Assembly (NCBI GenBank): GCA_907163375.1
Contig: CAJQUW010003073.1
Coordinates: 12,501 to 76,500 of the forward strand
Direction: 5' to 3'
Origin: Prostheceraeus crozeri
Taxonomy: Eukaryota > Platyhelminthes > Polycladida > Euryleptidae
Length of the DNA stretch: 64,000 nt
Shown here: in pieces, positions 46,450-55,035 of the stretch
How the letters are laid out: every line of letters starts with the position of its first letter
Position numbering within the stretch: position 1 is the stretch's first letter
Translations under genes and position numbers: made by a program
Notes under the pieces: generated by a model
The model's input: the letters and a program-made list of their open reading frames with translations, nothing else
The model's database searches: none
What the model was told of the DNA's origin: nothing

Positions 46450-46692
46450 ATGCGTGAGCTGTGCATTCAATTGGTAAGTCCGAACGTGCATGCAAGATTC
46501 TCTGCGCAAAGAACGCCGAAGGATTCAAAGGTTTGCGCTGTTGTGATTGGTATATGCGCATATCCTGTGCTTACTGATTCAGTACGGCGGTCCTCGAATT
46601 ATTCAGCTCGCTGCAATCAGTGTGGGAAGAACTCCCGGTCTCGTTGTGATGAATGTGGAGAAAGTTGCTGCGCTGAACACAGACAAGTATAA
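46450..46692 (+). pseudogene. piggyBac transposase C-terminus (zinc-binding tail)
   Basis: The frame reads MRELCIQLVSPNVHARFS, in the place of the 'FR..LA..L' segment of the family. It then reads ARCNQCGKNSRSRCDECGES followed by CCAEHRQV and a stop. The CxxC...CxxC...C..H pattern is the cysteine-rich C-terminal finger that binds the transposon's inner repeats. The catalytic DDD domain is absent, so this is a remnant left by internal deletion. Confidence 0.75.
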
Positions 46693-46878
46693 AAAAATTA
46701 CATGTTGTGCTAATTGCGTGTTGTGAGCTGTTCAGAGTTTATGATTAAATTTTGAGATATTTTTTAGTAAAAATACGTTTTCGTTATTACGTGCCGTTGC
46801 TTTGATGTGAAACTAAAAGATAGCCATAGTCCTATAGATAATTGAAAATCAACATGTTCTACTCTCTAGGCAAAATTT

Positions 46879-46924
46879 GCCTATCATACATAAAGCTAAA
46901 TGCCTATCATACATAAAGCTAAAT
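46879..46924. repeat. 23-bp unit, two direct copies
   Basis: GCCTATCATACATAAAGCTA-AAT is repeated exactly twice in tandem inside the piggyBac element, between the transposase remnant and the right end. Confidence 0.85.
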
Positions 46925-47233
46925 GCATCATATTATAATTAATTTCCAATGACCACAAAATGGAGTCACATGTCCTTTTGAAGATAAAAATTCACATGTC
47001 CTGATAAGGGTTAATATATGACAATGTAAACTGACTACTAGCATTGATTTCAAGCATCACAGATGGCTACAGCAAGAGCTAGGAGCAAATCAATATCCCT
47101 ATGACTTCTAGTGACAGTGTCATTTCCCGTCGATTTTTGCAGGCCCATCTCTCACTGTTTCAGACCATCTAAAACTGCAGAAGTACGCACATGAAGACTC
47201 AAAATTCTGCCAATAATGCAAAATATCCCAATA

Positions 47234-47674
47234 CACTAGGTGACATGCCACGCTCAATCACGAGTAATTACACATGACCCTAAACATCCGTGGCTATGCG
47301 AGACACTGTTGCAACATCTGGAATATAAGTTAGTATAGTTGGCAGTCCTGTTATATAGACTTTGCGTATCATGTGTCTGCATGTATCAGAGGATAAACAA
47401 TGTGATAGGACCTCAATTTCATGCTCAGGGAAGACAGAACATGCTTAGCGGTTCATCCGTGGTTCAAGCGGCAGCGCAGACAACCGTAGACGACGCGCAA
47501 ACTATAAACGCTCGCCCGCGCGTATTCATAAACATTCCCCATGTTTTAACAGCATCAGATCAAATGATTTCTGACTCTTAGTGCAGCGCGTATGTACGCG
47601 CCTAGAAGAATAGAATGTCCTTAACCATGGATGTTTGGGGTGTTCCGTAATTACGCGTGGCATGTCACCTAGTG
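47234..47674. mobile_element. 441-bp MITE with inverted repeats of over 50 bp
   Basis: The left end CACTAGGTGACATGCCACGC matches the right end, reverse-complemented, exactly over 20 bases. After a short gap the arms match again (GTAATTAC; CCCTAAACATCC against CCCCAAACATCC). TA borders both ends, consistent with a TA target site of the Tc1/mariner superfamily. The inner part has an 80-codon frame with no recognisable product. It is non-autonomous. Confidence 0.7.
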
Positions 47675-47679
47675 TACGC

Positions 47680-48600
47680 AGCAAAAATAATTGCTGACAT
47701 TTCAAACCTGCAGGCGTACATCACTATGGATGAGTGTCACCTTCATGAAGGATATGCGCTTGGACACCAACCTTTAGAAATGTTCAAAAGGATCCATATG
47801 CGGCATGTAATTTCCCGCCAAATGCGCAAAGAAAATAACACAAAAAATCGCAAGTGACTCGCTGAATTGATGATTTTCAAGATCGAAGCATAAATTGAAT
47901 TTGACAGCGCTTTAATGGCCGATATTTGACGACAAACTGTATTGACATCCATGAGACCTTGTCGAAAACCTGTTGAATTAAGTTCTTTAATATGGGCTAC
48001 CCCTCCACCTCTCCCCTTCGATTATTGGAATCCTCCTAATGGCCCCTGCATAGTTTTTCTATTGAACGTCAGAGTCATTAAAAAGTCACGGAGGTGTGTT
48101 TTCCGCAAGTCACTTCTGATTTTTGAGAGTAATACCGTTATAGAAGACTGCTTTACTTCAAACCCAATTAGTTCCTCCGACCGAATGACATTTGCTGAAT
48201 TTTTCTTGCAAGGGGTTGTGCCGAAGCTGCAATCCACTAAATACGATGTTGGGACAGGGAGCTAGGAGAAGCTTCCAACTGCTTTTGAAGGTGTAGGCTT
48301 GCCTGCTGCTCCGCCATTTGTTTGTTGCACATCAGTTGTCCTTTTGATCCTTATAATATTGCTGACTGAAGGAGAGGGCCACAGCTACTTGAAGCGTGTC
48401 TAAAGGCCTCTCGTACATCAGTCCCATGATGACAAAAGTGCGTGTGATTCCCTGTATTCTCAGGATGCCTGAGAGCTCTAAAGTCTCGAGGGCCTTGCAT
48501 CACAGATAAACAGAAGCACTTTCTTCCTCGTCTCTGTCCTACGTTCGCCCGCGGCTTGATAAGCGACTTAAAAGGGGTAATTAATTCTTAAGTGCTCTAT
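47680..48600. other. No gene recognised
   Basis: Overlapping frames on both strands near 47942-48265 (107 codons +, 71 codons -) show no domain. A short (CT)7 run lies at 48601-48614. I cannot support a gene here. Confidence 0.4.
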
Positions 48601-48717
48601 CTCTCTCTCTCTCTGAATAATAACACATGCTGCATATGTGTTAATGCATGTGTGTCATAAGAATTAATCAATAAGCTCGTCTACCCTCAGCCAGGGCATT
48701 TTTCTACATATAGTAAC

Positions 48718-48800
48718 TGGTGGGCATTTGCAGGCCCAGCAGTCCCATCAAAAGGGCCCACCAGTTTTCGATTTTTCGAGTCACTGGTGGGCCCATGCCC
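48718..48800. repeat. ACTGGTGGGCCC hairpin
   Basis: Perfect 12-bp arms (48754-48765 and 48783-48794) surround a 17-base loop. A further half-site ACTGGTGGGC lies at about 48716 and another inverted copy GGGCCCACCAGT at 50103-50114. The arrangement suggests inverted ends of a 1.4-kb element (48.7-50.1 kb), but its coding content is nil. Confidence 0.55.
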
Positions 48801-50100
48801 TTACCCTTATTGTTTGATTTAATGAAAGAAAGTCACTGAAATAGAGAAAAGAATGAAGTGCGAAAATATGAATCATTAGGCTATTCCATTTTCATCCAAA
48901 AGTGCAGAAGTTAGTCGACTTACCGACCTCTAACGCGAGGTCAATTGTTTCTACTTACATCATTGACTTCAGGTAATCACATAAAAAGATGTGTAGGCCT
49001 AACTAAGAAATCTAGCAACCACTTTTCAACCTTGCTGTATGGTTTATCAGCTCTTTGAATTCGAGCGGACACAGGTGGCCTGCTGTGATATGGCGCTCAA
49101 ATCTTGGTGCACTTGAAAGCTGGCAACAGCAATAAATCTCCGCCTGTGCGTTTTGCAAATCCGTGTTCACACATGTCAACAACGTTCTTCGAGTTATTCA
49201 CCAGGATGACACTGCAATATTGATCTATATATTGCAAGTGAAAGCAAAGTGCATTTTAGGGCCAACTTTTAGGTTGAATCGATCATCGCAAATCTGTTAA
49301 TGTACATTGTATAACATGCGTAGTAAAACAATTGTTTTTTGTTTTCTTAAGCCAATTTCATACCAAATTTTCTGATAGTTGATTTTTATTTTTTCTGTTG
49401 TATCATGTAATTTCTTAATGCAAAATTACATATGCACGTTAGATGATACTCTATATGCGCTAGATTAAAACCAAGCTTGGCAACCTAGCTAACTGCATGA
49501 TCACAAGTAAAGACGTGGTAAATTTTTTTGTTCAGAAAACTCATATAGGCCTAGAATTATTTTGTTAAGTAATATATTCATCTAATCACAGAAAGCTTTC
49601 CCCAGTTTTTTTACAGACGCTAGTTTTTTGTTTCTTGCTCTTGTTTCTGCAATTACTAAAATGAGGCTGTGAAAAGCAAACTGCAGTGTTCTCTTACAAA
49701 TATTGTCAAATTCATGAAATATCAGCTGATTCTTACTGACTTCGTTGCACACAATGTAAAAATACGTCTATTTCCTATCTAGCCCTTTATATATTAAATA
49801 TCTTTGGTTTTGACAATTAATTACAAATATCAAAATTACTTTTGAGGCACTCAAAAGTGACATTAGAATTGTCAAAATTATCACATGTACATTGTACAAC
49901 ATGCAAAATAACAGAAAAACATGATAAATGAAAGTAAATGCGATTTGCGACTATTATTACGCGTTTATAACATAACTTTATTAGACATGACGATTTTTAG
50001 CTTTATGTTCATGTGTGCACGAAAATTTGGTACACTTGATGATATGCCTAACAATCCGTACCATAGTTAAACGTTTGCGTTTAAGTGCCCTGAAACGGAA
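48800..50100. other. No gene recognised
   Basis: AT-rich stretch with no frame of note; possibly the interior of a non-autonomous element bounded by the GGGCCCACCAGT motifs. Confidence 0.4.
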
Positions 50101-50119
50101 GTGGGCCCACCAGTAAAAA

Positions 50120-51930
50120 TTCACTAAAAAATGCAGTCCTCAGCCTCACTTCTTCGCCGTGCAAAATGGCCTTGTGGCAATGGCAAGCGTTCGATTGCCA
50201 ATTTGGGAGAAGGGGATGTAAATTTGCTTGCTTAGATATTCTAGCCAATGCCATGTATAAATGACTCAGATTGGATTTACTTCTGATTGATGACATTTAT
50301 GCTTATACATTTATCAATTTACAAATATTTTCAGGGGTGTGAATACCATATTATTAGTTTGGAAATGAACAAAATCGCAGAACAATCAGGATTGGCACAT
50401 TTGATGTTGATAATTAATGACTTCAAAAATTTACAAATATATGGAATATGTTAGTGGTTTCAATTACGTCATATTAGTATTTTGGATCAAATTTTGCTGA
50501 CGTTGAAATGAACGGGCCTAGAGCCTACAAAAAAGAAATGGATATGTATCTTTAGAGGCTAAAAATAAAAGTTGACATCATTTGACCATACATTTGACAA
50601 ATTGATATGATATAACAGTTCCATTGACAGCTGGCAAAGACAGCACAACGAGACTCCTTTTGAGAGCCCGTAAGTCCGAGAGCATGTGCTTGATGGCCAT
50701 GTCTGTCCAGGGATCGCAATTTTCCGTTTTTTCCGGCTTTTCCATTATTTTACGAAATTTGTGTGATGTAAATATTTCAAATTTATGCATTCAAACCCCG
50801 GTTTTCCCCAATTTTCCGCTTTTTCCTGTTGCTCATTGCGATCGATCCCGGGCTGTGTCAAAGGTATACAGTTTGGTCTGGTTACTTGGCGTCAGGGTTG
50901 GTTCTTGTTGAGTTCCTGGCCCTTGCGACCTAGTGCTTATGACTGGGGGAGGCACCCCTAGCTTTGGCAATGTATTCCTGAGACGACAGAGTCAGCGCTT
51001 GTGCACGTCCCTGATAATGTTGAGGATTGCTGGTAGAGTTGACGTTGAAAGTCAGTATGAAACAAATACAAACAAACCGATGTTTATTAAGGAGCTTGAT
51101 AGGGGACCTTCCCATACGAGCAGTTATGTTGCTTGTCGGCTCTGTGTCCCAGTATGCCTGCATCCATATCAGGACATCTAAGGTAGGTGCAGGGTTGCTG
51201 TTAGTTTGATGCTGGGTGGATTGGGCTAGATTGTTGCTATTCTGGGTCCCACTCCTCACCTTCGGGTGTATCATTTACCTATAGTTCTGATGTTTCTGAT
51301 AGGTCTGATATGATAGTTATGAATAATTATACAATATAATAATTTTATAATAGTAAATATATATAATAGTTCCGATGTTTTGGATATGCTTTCTTCCATT
51401 TTGTCCTCCGTCGCTTCTTCTTCTTCGATATTAATGTACAGTCCATGAATGTATAATCTTATCGCTATGACTTTCGCACTCTGTACATTTGCATTATTGT
51501 TGAAAGCTAACTATTAGAATTTGCTTAATTATTGTTTCAGAACGATTCGCTAATAGATTAATGACATAGATCTGTTGCGTTCACAGTACAGTGATGACGA
51601 AATATGACAACGATAATTGTGATTGAAGCACTATACCAGCTGTCGGCATTTTTTACAGTAAACTGAGTCAATCAAGCCTTTTCTCTTCTTAAGCGAATAT
51701 TATTTTCACATGATGTGTACATGTATACTAAATGCGGTTGCGAGAGAAATACTTCAATTGTTAATATAACCATATTTCAATCTTTTGCTATCATTGCATT
51801 TGCAGTTGCAAGGATTTACACACTTTTTAAATGACTGCTAAGCAACTAATAAGTAATAACCGACATAGGTATCACTATAAATTTCAAATTAATCGGTTGA
51901 TTCGTCACATATGAAGTGAAAACGGAAGCT
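50120..51930. other. No gene recognised
   Basis: Frames of 95 (+), 82 (+) and 114 (-) codons overlap between 50624 and 51274 but carry no domain I know. CAGGGATCGCAATTTTCC near 50708 and ATTGCGATCGATCCCGGGCTG near 50838 form a weak inverted pair of the CAGGGNTC type seen at hAT ends. This is not enough to call an element. Confidence 0.35.
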
Positions 51931-51940
51931 TAGTAAAATA

Positions 51941-53144
51941 CAGTCCGTTTCATAAAAAGTGGATCATCCTAAAATTTGACTAAATAAAACATAAGTATGA
52001 TACAGAAAGCATTTTTCATGTTATTTCATGTCCCTAATATATTTAAATGTCCTTATATAATCTGATAAGCTATGATACAGTAACGGTTCTTAAGAAGCTA
52101 ATATTTTGTGGCCCTACCCTTATTGTCAATGACATTACCAATTCGTCTAGGCATTGATTCGATGATATCGTTGATTTTTGACTGATCTAACTTTCTCCAC
52201 TCTCTTTTTAACAAGTTGTGATAGTTGTTTTAAGTTGTGATACGCCATCTGTAGGTAGCAGTGAACGACGAACGTTACGTTTTAGAATACTCCATACATT
52301 TTCTATGGGATTCAGATCAGGAGAACGAGCTGGCCAAGATAATGCCCTAAGCCCTAATTGAGACTTGCATAAGTTGACTCTATTACTCCTGTGACAAGTA
52401 GCATTATCATCCATAAATAATCAAGTCGATGGATCACCAAGTTGATCTGTCATTTGGCCAATGTTCATTCGTAAAACATTCACATAGCCTCTTTACGACA
52501 GAGTCGAAAATCATCATTATGCCATCGATGCACATTTGTGTAAGGGACATTTAGTCGCTTGCTTGTAGCTCGCAAAGAAAACCCTAGTTCTACCAAGGCT
52601 GACACTTTGCCTTTTGTGAATGCGATCTCGTTATTGTTCATTTGTGCTTTGTATTGTTTTCAACCGGTAAGAGATAGATTTCTAGCTGAAAGCAATCAGG
52701 AGTGCTGCCAACACCACCGCAACGAAGTCAGGAAGCTATGGAACATGAAGTCCAGCTAATCACATGTAGCAGTTACATTATTGTTGATGAATAATGGTGC
52801 TATACTGGCTCTGATTGACCGATTTTCTTTATTTTTGTTTTGCTTGATAGCTTTTGGCTTGTAGAACAACATATTACATAACAAAGGAAACAAATGTAAT
52901 TTTGTAAGAGTGAGGTATGATTTTGTGTAACATTGCTAAATGAAGATCAAATTATCTACTACTTTTTTATCTCTAACAGGAAAACAACTCAATATTCATG
53001 CTTGAAATTTCCAACAATGATATTAGTAAGCACAACTGACATATCTTCCAAATTTCAGGGAAATTCGTTCAAGTTTGGCGGAGTTAGACAAAGTTGAAGT
53101 AAAGGCGATGTTTAAGGGTGATCCATTTTTTATGAAACAATCTG
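51941..53144 (-). mobile_element. Tc1-like transposon, full length but decayed
   Basis: Terminal inverted repeats of about 30 bp: left CAGTCCGTTTCATAAAAAGT, right (reverse-complemented) CAGATTGTTTCATAAAAAAT, both then reading GGATCA. TA borders each end (51939-51940 and 53145-53146), the invariant Tc1/mariner target. The length of 1.2 kb is that of a complete but slightly short element. The transposase is on the - strand. The left end nearly equals that of the fragment at 36044, so both belong to one family. Confidence 0.9.
52208..52640 (-). pseudogene. Tc1-like DDE transposase remnant
   Basis: The - strand reads a QLGDPST...LFMDDNATCHRS segment, then GLRALSWPARSPDLNPIENV and WSILKRNVRRSL. 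The Asp of DDN and the Glu of PIENVW are separated by 34 residues, the DD34E spacing of Tc1. The best continuous frame covers only the last 68 codons. Upstream pieces (to about 52640) lie in other frames and the N-terminal DNA-binding region is not readable, so the copy is dead. A stop interrupts the stretch just before LFMDDN. Confidence 0.85.
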
Positions 53145-53149
53145 TAGAT

Positions 53150-54235
53150 TGGAATGCGAAGACAGAATATGTAGCTTTTGCAATGATGGAATAATGGAAA
53201 CTGTATTTCATTTTATCTGTGAATGTTCGATAAGGTCACAATTTTGTCAATGTCACAAAGCAAGATTTCTATGGAATGATGCATAAAATTGATTGTGAAA
53301 TTGTCAAAGCAGCAAATGACGTCAGAACTAAAGTATTGTTACAGCAACAGAGGATTGCATGAACATTATTCAATTACTGCATAAAACTGAGACACGCAAT
53401 GAAGCTCTCAGTCAAATTTTCCGAAGTCTGTATATCAGTCAACAAGATTCGGAATGTTAAGCGTGAGCTGCAACTGCGTTTCAACGTTAAGCGCTCCCTT
53501 TCAAGTCAGATTGTTTTGAAATATCAATTACTCTATTATTTGTCTATATGATTCCAATAATTATGCAATAATATTTTATTTTAACAAAATTTTGTTCTAG
53601 ACCTCCTAATCATTAGGCTTTACTAAAACGGTATATACTGTACATGTACATGTAGAATTTGTTTAGGAATACCTTCAATAATTAAAAAGCTTGACAACAT
53701 GATATCAGGCCGTATATATTCATGAATATTTATGGTCTATAATCATAAATATTTCCTGTAATTCTTGCTATAATAAATATGCCTACATCCTAATGTTATT
53801 TCTGAAATTATGTGAATGTCTTCACCTTCCAGAGCTGTCTTATTATTCACTCTGATCATTATTGTCTTTTTTATAATATTTTCATCTGCATATTTCCTTG
53901 ACATTGCCATATTCAAGCAACATGTAGACGCATCATGTCGGGCATCAATTTCTTTTTGCAAATCATATAGTTTCTTATCATCATACGTGTATAAAATGAA
54001 TATATCAAAATGCAACCGAGATCAATTGTAATCCATCGTCACAGCTTTTTTATCATTGCTTCTGGCCTAACAAAAATTAAATTGAATGACATTTCTTCTT
54101 CACATTTCACAGGATCATGCCCATTAATTTTTGATGTCGAATTCTTCCTATCCATATTGGAATGTAAATTTGAGATACAATCATGTGGTTTAAATCTTAC
54201 TACTATGCTCTCATCACACTTATTACACAGAATTA
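53150..54235. other. No gene firmly recognised
   Basis: A + strand frame of 71 codons at 53816 (ATG) begins with a signal/membrane-like stretch (AVLLFTLIIIVFFIIFSSAY), and a - strand frame overlaps it (53743-54015, no ATG, charged). Neither has a known domain, and AT-rich DNA makes hydrophobic frames by chance. Confidence 0.25.
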
Positions 54236-54239
54236 CTGC

Positions 54240-54611
54240 ATTGTCAGCGGCAGGTCACCTTGGGCGCAGTTCATCCACTTTTACCGTCGGGTGCATGATG
54301 AGAGCAGACAACCAAGTCTTTGGAGCCGTAGCAGCTGGATCAGTGGATCACGCATTCGGGGCATTTCGTTGATCCTGGCTAATAACAACAGACAACAGAC
54401 AGACGCGCAGATTCGCATAGCAGCCATAGCTAGGGTGTATTGCATTCTGCGAAAGTCTTTCCCTGTCAGAGACTCGTACTGCCTGCCGGACGAAATGATT
54501 CAACAATTGTGCTGTAAAGCCTCTAATATTCAATCAAGTGCAACAGTAGAATATGACCTCATTGAGGCAAAATTCTTATTATGTCAAAAGTACCTCTCCA
54601 GAAGTATCTAA
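54240..54611 (+). repeat. Dispersed repeat module, copy C (DEMIQ module, longest)
   Basis: The longest of three related modules. A 142-codon frame (54183-54611) includes WAQFIHFYRRVHDESRQPS, QTDAQIRIAAIARVYCILR and LPDEMIQQLCCKASNIQSS. Similarity with 15541-15700 (- strand) persists at protein level, and parts match 16331-16530. It lies just upstream of the Naiad-like element. It may be a remnant of a transposon gene or a duplicated host exon; I do not recognise the family. Confidence 0.45.
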
Positions 54612-55035
54612 AATAATGGTATTTCTTCAAAAAAGGGTCACACATATGCCATTATTCACCCCTTCATGCATAAATTATTTTTCAAGAAATGTTTTTTTGA
54701 AAAGTAAAAATTCTCTTTAAATGCAATTGCGTATTTCAAAATATGAAAATACGTACAACAAGTAACACAGATGAATGATGACATTTCATGAGTCAATATT
54801 GTATTAGCTGCTAGTTTTGATCCGGTTATAAGATTATGGAGTTTGGCCGAAATCCTAATCGCCAGGCATTGCTAGTGAAGGTGGGAGGGTCTGTTTAGAT
54901 CCATTGACTGTTAACGCCCGCCTCAGCGAGGCAGCCCCTCGCCAATAGGTTACAGTCCGGCCTGTTGCCCTTGGGCTTTGAGAGCACATAGTCCTAGAAT
55001 TTTGCCTTATTCGACAAGGGGTAACAATAAAAACT

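Larger units (their letters stand above)
45936..47010 (+). mobile_element. Shortened piggyBac transposon
   Basis: The unit starts CCCTC and ends AAGGG, with TTAA immediately outside on both sides (45932-45935 and 47011-47014); this is the piggyBac target site. A subterminal inverted repeat of 21 bp (45956-45976 and 46950-46970, one mismatch) lies near the two ends, as in piggyBac. At 1075 bp it is far shorter than an autonomous copy (over 2 kb) and keeps only the C-terminal end of the transposase. A 23-bp direct repeat lies at 46879-46924. Confidence 0.88.

Noticed and set aside
50704-50852. hAT-like CAGGGATCGCAA ends of a small MITE.
   Set aside because: The inverted partner is weak (ATTGCGATCGATCCCGGG) and no 8-bp duplication was found.
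53743-54031. A secreted or membrane peptide gene (hydrophobic start AVLLFTLIIIVFF).
   Set aside because: Hydrophobic frames are expected by chance in AT-rich DNA; no cysteine pattern, splice or polyadenylation context supports it, and the opposite strand is equally open.
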